Shown here: in pieces, positions 26,300 to 36,396 of the stretch
How positions within the stretch are numbered: position 1 is the first letter of the stretch
How the letters are laid out: every line of letters starts with the position of its first letter
DNA from: Acidobacteriota bacterium
GTDB lineage: Bacteria > Acidobacteriota > Vicinamibacteria > Vicinamibacterales > SCN-69-37
Direction of reading: 5' to 3'
Length of the DNA: 64,000 nt
Assembly: GCA_947467605.1 (NCBI GenBank)
Contig: CANIII010000020.1
Span: 1 to 64,000, forward strand
Notes under the pieces: generated by a model
What the model was told of the DNA's origin: nothing
Databases searched by the model: none
Seen by the model: only the letters and a program-made list of their open reading frames with translations
Made by a program: the position numbers and the translations under genes

Positions 26300-27703
26300 A
26301 TGCACAACACGAGTTTTCCAGAGGGCGACTTTCGCGCACCCGTCCCGGTCCTCACACCAGGACAGGGCTACCGGTCTATCACTGACAAGCTGACCGGGCT
26401 CGTCTTCACCGCGAACACGCCGCGCGCGTGGTTTGCCTTCGTCGGCGTGGGCTTCTCACTGCTCATGTGTCTCTTGATGGCGCTCACATGGCTGCTGCTC
26501 AAGGGCATCGGCATCTGGGGCAACAACATTCCGGTCGGCTGGGCCTTCGACATCATCAACTTCGTGTGGTGGATCGGCATCGGCCACGCCGGCACGCTGA
26601 TTTCCGCCGTCCTCCTGCTCTTCAAGCAGGACTGGCGCATGTCGATCAGCCGCTCGGCTGAAGCCATGACCATCTTCGCCGTCGTCTGCGCGGCGATCTT
26701 CCCGATCTTCCACACCGGCCGTCCGTGGCTCGCGATCTACTGGTTGCTGCCGTATCCGAACACGATGTTGCTGTGGCCGAACTTCCGCAGCCCGCTCATC
26801 TGGGACGTGTTCGCCGTCTCGACGTACGCCACGGTCTCGATTGTGTTCTGGTACACCGGCCTGATCCCCGACCTCGCGACGTTCCGTGATCGCGCGAAGA
26901 ACAAGATCGTCGCCCGCGTCTATGGCATCCTCGCGCTCGGCTGGCGCGGATCCGCGAAGCACTGGTATCGCTACGAGAACGCGTCGCTCCTGCTCGCCGG
27001 TCTGTCAACGCCGCTCGTGCTCTCCGTGCACACGGTCGTCAGCTTCGACTTCGCCGTCGCCGTGCTGCCGGGCTGGCACGCCACAATCTTCCCGCCGTAC
27101 TTCGTCGCCGGCGCCGTGTACGCCGGTTTCGCGATGGTGCTGACGCTCCTGATTCCGTTGCGCAAGATGTACGGTCTCCAGGATCTGATCACGATGCACC
27201 ACATCGAGAACATGGCCAAGGTCATGCTCGTGACCGGTCTGATCGTGGTCTACGGATACGCGTGCGAGCTGTTCTTCGGTTGGTACAGCGGCAACACCTA
27301 CGAGCGGTTCATGTTGATCAACCGCACGTGGCGCGGCCCGTACGCGTGGGCGTACTGGATGTTGTTGCTCTGCAACTTCATCGTGCCGCAGTTGATGTGG
27401 TCGAAGCGGTTCCGCCGCAATATTCCGGTCGTGTTCTTTGTCTGTATGTTCGTCAACGTCGGCATGTGGCTCGAGCGGTTCGTCATCATCGTGACGAGCC
27501 TGCACCGCGACTTCATTCCTTCGTCGTGGCAGATGTACTACCCGACGCGCTGGGATTTCCTGACGTTCTTCGGCACGATCGGTCTGTTCCTGACACTCAT
27601 GTTCCTCTTCGTGCGCGTGCTGCCGATGCTGGCGATCTTCGAGTTGAAGACGCTGCTGCCTGAGGCCAAGCCCAAGGCGTCCGGTGACGGAGGTTCGCAC
27701 TGA
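26300..27703 (+). CDS. actC: ACIII subunit ActC, NrfD-like quinol-oxidising membrane protein
   Basis: A 467-aa NrfD/PsrC-family protein with about ten helices, starting near residue 50 ([20 protein letters not shown]). The region [21 protein letters not shown] carries the conserved residues around the quinone site. It probably oxidises menaquinol or ubiquinol and hands electrons to the ActB clusters; proton translocation by the complex has been proposed. It begins 5 nt after actB, and its last base pair overlaps the actD start. Confidence 0.95.
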   Translation: MHNTSFPEGDFRAPVPVLTPGQGYRSITDKLTGLVFTANTPRAWFAFVGVGFSLLMCLLMALTWLLLKGIGIWGNNIPVGWAFDIINFVWWIGIGHAGTLISAVLLLFKQDWRMSISRSAEAMTIFAVVCAAIFPIFHTGRPWLAIYWLLPYPNTMLLWPNFRSPLIWDVFAVSTYATVSIVFWYTGLIPDLATFRDRAKNKIVARVYGILALGWRGSAKHWYRYENASLLLAGLSTPLVLSVHTVVSFDFAVAVLPGWHATIFPPYFVAGAVYAGFAMVLTLLIPLRKMYGLQDLITMHHIENMAKVMLVTGLIVVYGYACELFFGWYSGNTYERFMLINRTWRGPYAWAYWMLLLCNFIVPQLMWSKRFRRNIPVVFFVCMFVNVGMWLERFVIIVTSLHRDFIPSSWQMYYPTRWDFLTFFGTIGLFLTLMFLFVRVLPMLAIFELKTLLPEAKPKASGDGGSH

Positions 27704-28251
27704 TGTCTCACGCGGTTGAAGTTCCTCAGACCTACGGACTGATGGCCGAGTTCGACTCGGCCCAGACCCTGCTGGATGCGGCGCACGCGGTACAGCGCGC
27801 CGGGTACACGAAGACCGACGCGTTTTCGCCGATGCCGATCCACGGCCTCGCCGAAGCCCTCGGCTTCGAAGAACACCTGATCCCGAAGATCGTGCTGACA
27901 GGCGGCATCCTCGGCCTGATTGCGGGCTACGGCCTCGAGTACTGGTCGTCGGTCATTGCGTTCCCCTTGAACATCGGCGGCCGTCCGTATCACTCGATCG
28001 TCGCGTTCATTCCGCCTGCGTACGAGACCACAATTCTGCTGTCGGCGCTCTCGTGCTTCGGCAGTCTGCTGTTTCTCTGCGGCTTTCCCGAGCCGTACCA
28101 CCCGGTCTTCAATCACCCGCGCTTTTCGCTGGCGACGGCTGACAAGTTCTTCCTCGTGATCGAAGCAAACGACCCGAAGTTCTCGCCGGATACCACCAAG
28201 ACGTTCCTCGGCGGCCTCGGCGCGAAGGAAGTGGTGTCCGTCAATGAATAG
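27703..28251 (+). CDS. actD: ACIII subunit ActD
   Basis: A 182-aa DUF3341-type protein: a cytoplasmic N-terminal domain (residues 1-60, starting with YGLMAEFDSAQTLLDAAHAV), two transmembrane helices (about 65-85 and 108-127) and a short C-terminal tail. It is a structural subunit of ACIII without cofactors. The ATG overlaps the actC stop by one base, and the gene end overlaps actE by 8 nt, which implies coupled translation and matched subunit amounts. Confidence 0.93.
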   Translation: MSHAVEVPQTYGLMAEFDSAQTLLDAAHAVQRAGYTKTDAFSPMPIHGLAEALGFEEHLIPKIVLTGGILGLIAGYGLEYWSSVIAFPLNIGGRPYHSIVAFIPPAYETTILLSALSCFGSLLFLCGFPEPYHPVFNHPRFSLATADKFFLVIEANDPKFSPDTTKTFLGGLGAKEVVSVNE

Positions 28252-28870
28252 ACGCATTCTCGCTTTCTGTCTGCTGCCCCTCTTGGCGGCTGGTTGTCGT
28301 CAAGACATGCACGACGCGCCGCGTTATGACCCGCTTGAAGAGAGCGCGATCTGGCGCAACGGCATGTCCGCGCAGCCCATCGTGCAAGGCACGGTCGCGC
28401 GCGGTCACCTGAACGACGACACGGCGCTCTTCGAAGGCAAAGTCAACGGCCAGCTGGCGTCAACGTTCCCGTTTGCGATCACGCGCGCGGAACTCGATCG
28501 CGGCCAGGAACGCTTCAACGTCTACTGCTCGCCCTGCCACGACAAGACCGGCAGCGGCAACGGCATGGTGGTGCAGCGTGGCTATCGCCAGGCGGCGTCG
28601 TTCCACATCGATCGTCTCCGCGACATCGCGCCGGGCTACATCTTCGACGTCATCAGCAACGGCTTCGGCGTGATGCCCGACTATCGTTCGCAGATTCCGG
28701 CGGACGATCGGTGGCGCATCGTGGCCTACATTCGCGCGCTGCAGCTGGCGCGGCATGCAACGACCGCCGACGTACCGGCGAGCGAACTCGGCAAGCTGGA
28801 TCGCCCCGCCACGGAGCCATCGGCTGAAGGCGCCAAGGAAGGCGGCCACAAGGCCGGAGGACAGGAATGA
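28244..28870 (+). CDS. actE: ACIII subunit ActE, lipoprotein cytochrome c
   Basis: A 208-aa mono-heme cytochrome with a lipobox signal (LLPLLAAGC, Cys19), so it is probably lipid-anchored on the periplasmic face. The heme motif is CSPCH from C95, and the Met ligand is likely in NGFGVMPDYRSQI. The C-terminus is Ala/Lys/Glu rich and looks disordered. It takes part in electron transfer from ActA/ActB to the oxidase. It overlaps actD by 8 nt and actF by 4 nt. Confidence 0.93.
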   Translation: MNRRILAFCLLPLLAAGCRQDMHDAPRYDPLEESAIWRNGMSAQPIVQGTVARGHLNDDTALFEGKVNGQLASTFPFAITRAELDRGQERFNVYCSPCHDKTGSGNGMVVQRGYRQAASFHIDRLRDIAPGYIFDVISNGFGVMPDYRSQIPADDRWRIVAYIRALQLARHATTADVPASELGKLDRPATEPSAEGAKEGGHKAGGQE

Positions 28871-30075
28871 GCCAACATTTCGACGACGCGTCGCTGCAGT
28901 CGCGGCCCACGGACGTCATCAGACGGATGAGCAACAAAGGGCTCATCCTCGGCGGTATCGGCGCTCTGGTCACCGCCATGGGGTACTTCACCCAGAACGA
29001 GACGTTCTTCCAGTCGTACCTGATTGGTTACATGTACTGGATGTACATCACGCTCGGCTGCCTCGGGCTGCTGATGGTGCAGCATCTGAGCGGCGGCGCC
29101 TGGGGGCTGGTCTCCCGTCGCGTATTCGAAGCGGCCGTGCGGACGTTACCGGTGATGGCGGTGTTGTTCCTGCCGATCGCGCTCAACGCCACACATCTAT
29201 ATGAGTGGGCGCGTCCGGAAGCGCTCGCCGACAAGATGATTCAGACGAAGGCCGCGTATCTGAATCTCAAGTTCTTCTACTTCCGCGCCGCGCTCTACTT
29301 CGTGATCTGGATCGCGCTGGGCTTCACGCTGGCCGGCTGGAGCGCCAAGCAGGACGTCGATGCAGCCGTGATCCCCGGCCCGGAAGATCGCAAGTTCCGC
29401 ATGGTGTCAGGCCCCGGCCTCGGGCTCTACATTCTGTCGATCACGTTCATGAGCGTCGACTGGATGATGTCGCTTGATCCACACTGGACATCGACGATCT
29501 TCGGCGTGCTGTTCATTGGCGGCGCCGGCTTGTCCGCGCTCGCCTTCAACGTCGTCGTGCTCTCCTCGCTCGCGGAAACCAAGCCGATGTCGGAGTTGGT
29601 CACCAAGGACCGCTTTCACGATCTCGGCAAGTTGATGTACGCGTTCGTGATGCTCTGGGCCTACTTCAGCGTGTCGCAGCTGATCATCGTGTGGTCGGGC
29701 AACCTGCCGGAAGAGATTCCGTTCTACCTGCGCCGCTTCTCCGGTCCGTGGGGCTGGGTCAGCGTGGCGGTGCTCATTGGTCACTTCGCGATTCCGTTCG
29801 CGTTCCTGCTCTCACAGCGGATCAAGCGTCATCGCAAGCTGGCGGCTCGTGTCGCGCTCTTCATTCTCGCGATGCGTGCGGTGGAAATTGCCTGGATGAT
29901 CGCGCCGATGGTGCGTCACGAAGGCCACAACGGTCCCAATGTATTTGACTTCGCCGCAGTGCTCGCCATCGGCGTCGTGTGGCTACCGATGTTCTTCAGC
30001 AACCTCGGCGCCCGCGCGGTGGTGCCAGTGCATGACCCGTATCTCAAGGAAGCCCTGAGCCATGACGCACACTGA
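28867..30075 (+). CDS. actF: ACIII subunit ActF
   Basis: A 402-aa NrfD-like membrane protein with about ten helices, shorter than ActC and the second quinol/proton-path subunit of alternative complex III. Helices start at about residue 25 (LILGGIGALVTAMGYF). The region SVDWMMSLDPHWTSTIFG is the family's conserved central segment. It overlaps actE by 4 nt, and the following small gene starts 14 nt before the actF stop. Confidence 0.93.
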   Translation: MSQHFDDASLQSRPTDVIRRMSNKGLILGGIGALVTAMGYFTQNETFFQSYLIGYMYWMYITLGCLGLLMVQHLSGGAWGLVSRRVFEAAVRTLPVMAVLFLPIALNATHLYEWARPEALADKMIQTKAAYLNLKFFYFRAALYFVIWIALGFTLAGWSAKQDVDAAVIPGPEDRKFRMVSGPGLGLYILSITFMSVDWMMSLDPHWTSTIFGVLFIGGAGLSALAFNVVVLSSLAETKPMSELVTKDRFHDLGKLMYAFVMLWAYFSVSQLIIVWSGNLPEEIPFYLRRFSGPWGWVSVAVLIGHFAIPFAFLLSQRIKRHRKLAARVALFILAMRAVEIAWMIAPMVRHEGHNGPNVFDFAAVLAIGVVWLPMFFSNLGARAVVPVHDPYLKEALSHDAH

Positions 30076-30508
30076 TTCGCAGCACACCTCTGCGGCGCAC
30101 ACCGAAGGCGATGGCGTCAACTATCGCGGCATCGTGGTGTTCATGGCGATTCTCGTCATCACCACGGTTGTCTGTGAATTGATTGTCGTCGGCATGTTCA
30201 AGTTCTTCGACGCCTCGCACAAGACCAACGACGTCGCGCGCGCGCCGCTGTCGGCCCCGGCCGGCACACTGCCACCCGCACCGAATCTGCTGCTCGATGA
30301 ACCGGCCAATCTGCTCAAGTTCCGCGAGCGTGAGGCACAGGAGTTGACGACGTACGGCTGGCTCGACAAGAGCGCCGGCACGGTGCGGCTGCCCATTGAT
30401 CGCGCCAAGGACCTGCTGCTTGAGCATGGATTGCCCGTGCGCGGCGCCGAGACCGAAGTCGCGAAGACGGACAAGACCGCGGTGAAGAAAGTGGAAGTCA
30501 AGAAGTAG
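30062..30508 (+). CDS. Conserved-position membrane protein between actF and sco1
   Basis: A 148-aa protein with a His/Ser-rich N-terminus, one helix (residues about 23-45, YRGIVVFMAILVITTVVCEL) and a soluble C-terminal part that contains ANLLKFREREAQELTTYGWLDKSAGTVRLPIDRAKDLLLEHGLP. That stretch resembles the short linker segment seen after cytochrome-oxidase-associated proteins (YGW...RIPI-type). The position between ACIII and SCO1 suggests an assembly factor or extra subunit. The start overlaps actF by 14 nt and its stop abuts the sco1 ATG. Confidence 0.7.
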   Translation: MTHTDSQHTSAAHTEGDGVNYRGIVVFMAILVITTVVCELIVVGMFKFFDASHKTNDVARAPLSAPAGTLPPAPNLLLDEPANLLKFREREAQELTTYGWLDKSAGTVRLPIDRAKDLLLEHGLPVRGAETEVAKTDKTAVKKVEVKK

Positions 30509-31375
30509 ATGATTCGCTGCCGACGGTCCATCGTGCTGCCACTGTTGCTCGCGTTCGCGGGCGGCATCGGCGTGGCGCGTGCGTCGGCACAGCCGTCGGG
30601 TCCCTTGATGGTGCCTCCGCCAGGCAAGGCCGCGGCAGAGCGCATTCCGCTGCTCAAAGACGTCGACATCATCCAGAAACTCGGCAACAAGATTCCGCTC
30701 GATGCGGCATTCGTGGATGAGAACGGCAAGGACGTCAGGCTCGGCGATTATTTCGGCACACGTCCTGTTGTGCTGGCGCTCGTGTATTACGAGTGCCCGA
30801 TGCTCTGCACGCAGGTGCTCAACGGCGTGTTCAGTTCGATGGAAGCGATGCCGTTCACGACGGGCAAGGACTTCGATCTGCTCGTGATCAGTTTTGATCC
30901 GGGCGAGACGCCCGCGCTGGCGCTGGAAAAGAAGAAGGCGTATTTCGAGCGGTATCGACGTCCCGGCTCCGATGCGGGTATGCACTATCTGACGGGCCGT
31001 CCGGAGGCGATCAAGCTGATCACCGACGCGGTGGGCTTCAAGTACGCGTACGACTCGTCGATTGACCAGTTCGCGCATCCAGCGGCGGTCACGATCCTGA
31101 CACGCACCGGCGAAGTGTCGCGGTATCTCTATGGCATCGAGTTCGCGCCAAAAGATTTGCGGCTCGCGCTCGTTGAGGCTGGTCAGGGCCATGTGGGCAC
31201 GGCCGTCGATCAGGCGCTGCTCTACTGCTATCACTACGATCCCGAGAGTGGAAAGTACGGGTTCGTCATCATGAACGTGGTCCGGCTCGGGGGGATTCTC
31301 ACCGTGGCCGCGCTCGGACTGTTCATCGTTCGGAACGTGCGAACACGCCGCCCCGAAGGGCGTGCAGAGGTCTAA
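30509..31375 (+). CDS. sco1: SCO1/SenC-family copper chaperone
   Basis: A 288-aa exported thioredoxin-fold protein that delivers copper to the CuA centre of CoxB. A signal peptide (residues 1-28) is followed by the copper-binding CPMLC motif in LVYYECPMLCTQVLNG and the conserved distal His in DQFAHPAAVTIL. Unusually, a C-terminal helix (about 252-272, FVIMNVVRLGGILTVAALGLF) anchors it a second time. It starts directly after the previous stop (tagATG) and ends directly before coxB (taaATG), consistent with a tightly packed operon serving the caa3 oxidase. Confidence 0.93.
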   Translation: MIRCRRSIVLPLLLAFAGGIGVARASAQPSGPLMVPPPGKAAAERIPLLKDVDIIQKLGNKIPLDAAFVDENGKDVRLGDYFGTRPVVLALVYYECPMLCTQVLNGVFSSMEAMPFTTGKDFDLLVISFDPGETPALALEKKKAYFERYRRPGSDAGMHYLTGRPEAIKLITDAVGFKYAYDSSIDQFAHPAAVTILTRTGEVSRYLYGIEFAPKDLRLALVEAGQGHVGTAVDQALLYCYHYDPESGKYGFVIMNVVRLGGILTVAALGLFIVRNVRTRRPEGRAEV

Positions 31376-32332
31376 ATGTCGAGCACTTTGCCGTTGTTCC
31401 CACCGTCCGCATCGACCGTCGCCGGGGATGTCGACGCACTCTTCTTCTTCATCCTGGCCGTGTCTGCGTTCTTCGCCGTCCTTGTGTCGGTGTTGATCCT
31501 GTATTTCACGTTCAAGTTCAAGGGCAAGCACGGTGAAGCGGGGGCGGACATTCACGGTTCGCTGACGCTCGAACTGATCTGGACCGGAATTCCCTTCGTG
31601 CTCGCAATGGTGATGTTCGTCTGGGGCGCGCAGTTGTTCTTCACGCTGGCCAAGCCGCCGGCGGATGCGATGGATGTGTTCGTCGTCGGCAAGCAGTGGA
31701 TGTGGAAAGTTCAGCATCCCGAGGGCGTGCGCGAGATCAACGAACTGCACGTGCCGATCGGCCGCCCGGTGCGACTGACCCTCGGCTCCGAAGACGTCAT
31801 CCACGACTTCTACATCCCCGCGTTCCGCGTGAAGATGGACGTCGTTCCGGGCCGCCTCACCACGATGTGGTTCACGGCGACAAAGACCGGCGAGTACCAC
31901 ATCTTTTGTTCCCAGTATTGCGGCACGAAGCACTCCGGCATGATCGGCACCGTCGTGGCGATGCAGCCCGAAGACTACGAAGCGTGGCTGGCGGGTGGAC
32001 GCTCCACCGGTTCAGCCGTTCAGAATGGTGAGCGGCTGTTCACCGAGCTGTCCTGCATCACGTGCCACAAAGCCGATTCGTCGGGCCGCGGTCCGACGCT
32101 GGCCGGTGTCTTTGGCAGCACGGTGCAACTCAATGACGGCCGCAAAGTGCTGGCCGATGAGAACTACCTGCGCGAATCGATCATGAGTCCACAGGCCAAA
32201 GTGGTGCAGGGCTTCCAGCCGATCATGCCGACGTTCCAGGGTCTGGTCAGCGAAGAAAACCTGCTGCAGCTCATTGCGTATGTGAAGACCTTGAAGCCGG
32301 CGGAACCCGCGTCGGCGCCAGTGAAGAAGTAG
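31376..32332 (+). CDS. coxB: Cytochrome c oxidase subunit II with fused cytochrome c (caa3)
   Basis: A 318-aa subunit II: two helices (about residues 20-45 and 65-88), a CuA cupredoxin domain with [15 protein letters not shown] and [12 protein letters not shown], and a C-terminal cytochrome c domain with CITCH from C227 and a Met ligand in [10 protein letters not shown]. The fused heme marks it as caa3-type, able to take electrons directly from ACIII. The CuA domain has Gln rather than Glu between the cysteines. It lies between sco1 and coxA. Confidence 0.95.
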   Translation: MSSTLPLFPPSASTVAGDVDALFFFILAVSAFFAVLVSVLILYFTFKFKGKHGEAGADIHGSLTLELIWTGIPFVLAMVMFVWGAQLFFTLAKPPADAMDVFVVGKQWMWKVQHPEGVREINELHVPIGRPVRLTLGSEDVIHDFYIPAFRVKMDVVPGRLTTMWFTATKTGEYHIFCSQYCGTKHSGMIGTVVAMQPEDYEAWLAGGRSTGSAVQNGERLFTELSCITCHKADSSGRGPTLAGVFGSTVQLNDGRKVLADENYLRESIMSPQAKVVQGFQPIMPTFQGLVSEENLLQLIAYVKTLKPAEPASAPVKK

Positions 32333-32342
32333 GGCGGACGTG

Positions 32343-33977
32343 ATGAAAGAAGCAGACGTGCAACAAGAACCCAGCTATCTCGGAGCGCCGTATGGGCTGG
32401 CGTCGTGGCTCCTGACCAAGGACCACAAACGCATTGCCATCCTGTACCTGATTTCGATCACCATCTTCTTCGCCATCGGCGGTTCGTTCGCCGCGATGAT
32501 TCGCGCCGAACTGGTCACGCCGCAGGGCGACTTCCTGACCGCGGATCTCTACAACAAGGTCTTCACGCTGCACGGCGTCGTGATGATTTTTTTCTTCCTG
32601 ATCCCGTCGATTCCCGCCACGCTCGGCAACTTCTTCATGCCGATCATGATCGGTGCGAAGGACCTCGCGTTTCCGCGGATTAACCTGCTCAGCTGGTACA
32701 TCTACGTCGTCGGCGCCACGCTCACGCTCGCCGCGGTGATCATGGGCGGCGTTGACACCGGCTGGACGTTCTACACGCCCTACAGCTCCATCTCGTCAAC
32801 GACCAACGTCACGACCGCGGCTCTCGGCGTGTTCATCACCGGCTTCTCGTCGATTCTTACGGGCTTCAACTTCATCGTCACGGTGCACCGCATGCGCGCG
32901 CCTGGCATGACGTGGTTCCGGATGCCGCTTTTCGTGTGGGCGAACTACGCGACGAGCCTGGTCATGATTCTGGGCACGCCCGTCATCGCGATCACGGTGC
33001 TGCTGATTGCCGCGGAACGCGCGCTGCACCTGGGTGTGTTCGATCCGCGCATCGGCGGCGACCCGGTCCTGTTCCAGCATCTGTTCTGGTTCTACTCGCA
33101 CCCGGCCGTCTACATCATGATTTTGCCGGGCATGGGCGTGATCAGCGAGCTGGTCGCCAATGTGTCGCGCAAGCAGATCTTTGGTTACAGCTTCGTGGCC
33201 TTCTCGTCATTGGCGATCGCGATCATCGGCTTCCTCGTGTGGGGTCATCACATGTTCGTCACGGGCCAGTCGATTTACGCCGGCCTCGTGTTCTCGATCA
33301 TCACGATGCTCGTCGCCGTGCCATCTGCCGTAAAGACCTTTAACTGGACAGCCACGATGTACAAGGGCGCGGTCGTGTGGGATTCGCCGCTGTTCTGGGT
33401 GCTCGGCTTCATGGGCCTCTTCCTGATCGGCGGTCTCACGGGCCTCTTCCTCGGCGCGATGGGCCTCGACATCCACCTGCACGACACCTACTTCGTCGTC
33501 GCGCACTTTCACTACATCATGGTCGGCGGCGGCGTGATGGCGTTCCTCGGCGGCCTGCACTTCTATTGGCCGAAGATGACGGGCCGAATGTATTCCGAGC
33601 CACTGGCCAAAGTCGCATCCATGCTGGTGTTCTTCGGGTTCAACCTGACGTTCTTCCCGCAGTTCATCGTCGGCTACATGGGCATGCCGCGCCGGTACCA
33701 CAGCTACCCGGCAGAGTTTCAGGTGTTCAACGTGCTGTCGACCGCCGGTGCCACGGTACTGGGCGCCGGCTACCTGATGATCCTGCTGTATCTGGTCTAC
33801 TCGATCGTCAAGGGACCGAAGGCGCCGATGAATCCATGGGGCGCCACGGGCCTCGAGTGGAAGATCCAGTCACCGCCCATCACGCATAACTTCCATGAAA
33901 CGCCGGTGGTCACTGAAGAGGCTTACGACTACCTGCACGCCCCCGCGCCGACGCGCGAGGTGACCCACCATGAGTAA
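32343..33977 (+). CDS. coxA: Cytochrome c oxidase subunit I, A2-type
   Basis: A 544-aa heme-copper oxidase subunit I with twelve helices. It has heme/CuB residues in [20 protein letters not shown] and [12 protein letters not shown]. Helix VI reads [15 protein letters not shown]: the D-channel Glu of A1 oxidases is missing and the Tyr-Ser pair of A2 (Thermus caa3-like) enzymes replaces it. It reduces oxygen with proton pumping. ATG 32343 is preferred; a GTG at 32340 directly before it is equally close to the gggcgg ribosome site. It overlaps coxC by 8 nt. Confidence 0.95.
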   Translation: MKEADVQQEPSYLGAPYGLASWLLTKDHKRIAILYLISITIFFAIGGSFAAMIRAELVTPQGDFLTADLYNKVFTLHGVVMIFFFLIPSIPATLGNFFMPIMIGAKDLAFPRINLLSWYIYVVGATLTLAAVIMGGVDTGWTFYTPYSSISSTTNVTTAALGVFITGFSSILTGFNFIVTVHRMRAPGMTWFRMPLFVWANYATSLVMILGTPVIAITVLLIAAERALHLGVFDPRIGGDPVLFQHLFWFYSHPAVYIMILPGMGVISELVANVSRKQIFGYSFVAFSSLAIAIIGFLVWGHHMFVTGQSIYAGLVFSIITMLVAVPSAVKTFNWTATMYKGAVVWDSPLFWVLGFMGLFLIGGLTGLFLGAMGLDIHLHDTYFVVAHFHYIMVGGGVMAFLGGLHFYWPKMTGRMYSEPLAKVASMLVFFGFNLTFFPQFIVGYMGMPRRYHSYPAEFQVFNVLSTAGATVLGAGYLMILLYLVYSIVKGPKAPMNPWGATGLEWKIQSPPITHNFHETPVVTEEAYDYLHAPAPTREVTHHE

Positions 33978-34641
33978 CTCGACGAGCCCGGTATCCGTCG
34001 CGAAGCCGCATCCCAAGCTGCAGTCGCATTTCTTTTCGATGGACCAGCAGCTCGAGGCCTCCACCCTCGGCATGTGGGTCTTCCTGGTCACCGAAGTGAT
34101 GTTCTTCGGCGGCCTGTTCATGGCCTACATCGTGTACCGGCATATGTACCCGCATGCGTGGGTCGAAGCGAGCGCCGAACTCAATTGGAAGCTCGGCGGC
34201 CTCAACACCGGCGTACTGATCTGCAGCTCGATCACGATGGCACTCGCCGTCCGCGCCGCCATGATCGGGAATCGAACGCAACAGCTCATCAACATCGCGC
34301 TCACGTCCATCCTGGGCGCCACGTTCCTCGTGGTGAAGTTCTTCGAGTACAAAGCGAAGTTCGAGCATCACCTCGTGCCCGGGCCGCACTTCGACCCGTC
34401 GCTCGAGCAGGGGATGCAGATCTTCTTCTCGCTCTACTTCGTCATGACGGGCATCCACGCCCTCCATATGGTGATCGGCCTCGGCATCATGGCCTACATC
34501 TTCATTCAGGCGTGGAAGGGCACGTATAACGCGGAGTACTTCGCACCGGTTGAAGTGTCCGGCCTCTACTGGCACTTCGTTGACATCGTCTGGATCTTCC
34601 TTTTCCCGTTGCTCTACTTGCTCGGCGCGCACGGAGCTTAG
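33970..34641 (+). CDS. coxC: Cytochrome c oxidase subunit III
   Basis: A 223-aa subunit III with about five helices. Family marks are [23 protein letters not shown] at the start, [16 protein letters not shown] in the middle and [22 protein letters not shown] at the end. It stabilises subunit I and shapes oxygen entry. The first 25 residues are soluble. It overlaps coxA by 8 nt and is followed after 3 nt by coxD. Confidence 0.94.
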   Translation: MSNSTSPVSVAKPHPKLQSHFFSMDQQLEASTLGMWVFLVTEVMFFGGLFMAYIVYRHMYPHAWVEASAELNWKLGGLNTGVLICSSITMALAVRAAMIGNRTQQLINIALTSILGATFLVVKFFEYKAKFEHHLVPGPHFDPSLEQGMQIFFSLYFVMTGIHALHMVIGLGIMAYIFIQAWKGTYNAEYFAPVEVSGLYWHFVDIVWIFLFPLLYLLGAHGA

Positions 34642-34644
34642 TCC

Positions 34645-34950
34645 ATGTCTTCAGGTCATCACGTTCCTACCATCGGCATGTGCGTCAGGGTCTGGCTGGC
34701 CCTGCTCGTGCTCACCGGTTTCACGATCTTCATCGCCAGCCAGGACCTCGGCGTGCTCAACACACCGGTGGCCCTGCTCGTGGCCATCACCAAGGCCACG
34801 CTCGTCATCGTGTTCTTCATGGGCGTGAAGTGGAATACGCCGCTCACGAAGACCGTGGCGGTCTCCGGCTTTGTGTGGCTCCTTATCCTGTTCTTCATGG
34901 GAATGAACGACTACCTGACCCGCGGATGGCTGGGAGTCGCAGGACGCTAG
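34645..34950 (+). CDS. coxD: Cytochrome c oxidase subunit IV (CoxD-like)
   Basis: A 101-aa membrane protein with three helices (about residues 13-31, 38-58 and 67-89), matching the bacterial prokaryotic cytochrome-oxidase subunit IV family. It is the last gene of the act-cox operon and is followed by a short direct repeat and a strong terminator. The role is structural; it is often dispensable. Confidence 0.88.
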   Translation: MSSGHHVPTIGMCVRVWLALLVLTGFTIFIASQDLGVLNTPVALLVAITKATLVIVFFMGVKWNTPLTKTVAVSGFVWLLILFFMGMNDYLTRGWLGVAGR

Positions 34951-34960
34951 TTAAGTTGGA

Positions 34961-34984
34961 AGTGGAAAGTAGAAAGTGGAAAGT
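34961..34984 (+). repeat. Short direct repeat (agtggaaagt x2)
   Basis: agtggaaagt occurs at 34961-34970 and 34975-34984, inside a purine-only tract after the coxD stop. It may be a dispersed microrepeat or slippage product. Confidence 0.7.
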
Positions 34985-34990
34985 CAGGTG

Positions 34991-35020
34991 GGGCGGCCGG
35001 ATCGGCCGCCCTTCTTATTT
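34991..35020 (+). terminator. Rho-independent terminator of the act-cox operon
   Basis: Arms gggcggccg (34991-34999) and cggccgccc (35003-35011) enclose a 3-nt loop and are followed by ttcttattt. It is 40 nt after the coxD stop. The remaining 125 nt up to the adaptor gene show nothing else clear. Confidence 0.88.
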
Positions 35021-35145
35021 CTCCGCTAACCGCTTGGCGCCCACCATCCGCCGATTCTCTGGGGCCACGGGTGGCTGGATTCCGTCACAGTAGCTGCATA
35101 TACTAGCGCCTTCGCTTTTTGATCGCTTTTAGGTTTGAGGACGAC

Positions 35146-36375
35146 GTGGCTGAGTTGAGAGATGACCTCGCAGCGCTGCGGATCGAACGTGATCCCGTGC
35201 GAGAGACAAATTACGGATGGATCAAGTGGGTCGTGGTGCTCGCCATCCTGGGTGGCGGCGGCTACGCGGGCTATCGGTGGTTTACACGCGAGCAACCGGT
35301 CGAGGTTGAGGTCGCCAGCGTCAGTGAGCGCGCGGCCGGCACACAGGCAGCGGTACTGAATGCATCGGGATACGTGACGGCACGCCGCCGGGCCACGATT
35401 TCGTCGAAAGTCACGGGCAAGGTCATTGAAGTGAACGTGGAAGAGGGCATGGCGGTGAAAGAAGGCCAGATCCTCGCCCGCCTCGACGACAACACCGCAC
35501 GTGCGGCGCTGGCTCTGGCTGATGCGCAGCGTCTGCAGGCCGAGCGCAACGAAAAAGAGAATGAAGTGCGCCTCGCCAATGCGCGCGTGACCTTCGACCG
35601 CAAGTCGCGTCTTCGAAAAGACGGCTTCGCGACGCAGTCGGAAGTAGACGACGCCAAAGCGGATGTGGACGCGCTCGTGGCGCGCGTGGATCAGTACAAG
35701 CAGTTGGTGGAAGTGTCGGAGCGCCAGGTGGATCTCGAACAGACCAACCTCGATAACGCGGTGATCCGCGCGCCGTTCAGCGGCATCGCGATCACGAAGG
35801 ATGCCCAGCCCGGCGAGATGGTGTCACCGGTCTCGGCGGGCGGCGGGTTCACACGCACAGGCATCTGCACGATTGTCGACATGCGCTCGCTCGAGATCGA
35901 TGTCGACGTCAACGAGAGCTACATCGGCCGCGTCAAGCCAGGGCAGGACGTCTCGGCCATTCTTGATGCGTATCCGGACTGGTCCATTCCCGCGCGGGTG
36001 ATCATCGCGGTGCCGACGGCAGACCGGCAGAAGGCCACCGTCATGGTCCGGATCGCGTTCAAAACCCTCGATCCGCGGATTCTGCCTGACATGGGCGTGA
36101 AAGTGACGTTCCTGCGTGACGGCAAAGACGCGACACAGCCGGCCGTCACGCTGCGTCCGGTCACGCTCGTACCCAAGGCCGCGATCGTCACGGAAAAGAA
36201 CCAGTCGTTTGCATTTGTCGTGCGCGGCACGCGGGTCGAACGCGTGGCGATCCGCGTCGGCGGCAGCGACGGCGATCGCATGGAAGTCGTGGCAGGGCTC
36301 ACATCAGGCGACCGGGTGGTCGTCTCACCGGCTCCCACACTCGTGTCGGGCGCATTGGTTTCCGTTAAACAGTAA
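35146..36375 (+). CDS. Efflux periplasmic adaptor subunit (HlyD/MacA family)
   Basis: A 409-aa membrane fusion protein: a cytoplasmic start, one helix (about residues 25-42, IKWVVVLAILGGGGYAGYRW), a lipoyl half-motif (NVEEGMAVKEGQILARLD), a long alpha hairpin (about 120-195), the second lipoyl half (APFSGIAITKDAQPGEMVSP) and beta-barrel/membrane-proximal domains. The GTG at 35146 is chosen because gagga precedes it at good distance; an upstream TTG at 35119 has no ribosome site. With the ATPase and two FtsX permeases it forms a MacAB-type exporter. No outer-membrane channel gene is adjacent. Confidence 0.88.
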   Translation: MAELRDDLAALRIERDPVRETNYGWIKWVVVLAILGGGGYAGYRWFTREQPVEVEVASVSERAAGTQAAVLNASGYVTARRRATISSKVTGKVIEVNVEEGMAVKEGQILARLDDNTARAALALADAQRLQAERNEKENEVRLANARVTFDRKSRLRKDGFATQSEVDDAKADVDALVARVDQYKQLVEVSERQVDLEQTNLDNAVIRAPFSGIAITKDAQPGEMVSPVSAGGGFTRTGICTIVDMRSLEIDVDVNESYIGRVKPGQDVSAILDAYPDWSIPARVIIAVPTADRQKATVMVRIAFKTLDPRILPDMGVKVTFLRDGKDATQPAVTLRPVTLVPKAAIVTEKNQSFAFVVRGTRVERVAIRVGGSDGDRMEVVAGLTSGDRVVVSPAPTLVSGALVSVKQ

Positions 36376-36396
36376 CGCGATCAGGAGTCTTCCTCA

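Noticed and set aside
30044..31933. Long open frame (about 629 codons) on the minus strand across the small membrane gene, sco1 and coxB
   Set aside because: It is antisense to well-supported genes, its product is Arg/His-rich without any family motif, and high-GC codon bias creates such shadows.
34951..34990. Possible CRISPR-like or tandem array in the purine tract after coxD
   Set aside because: Only two imperfect short units occur, with no spacers.
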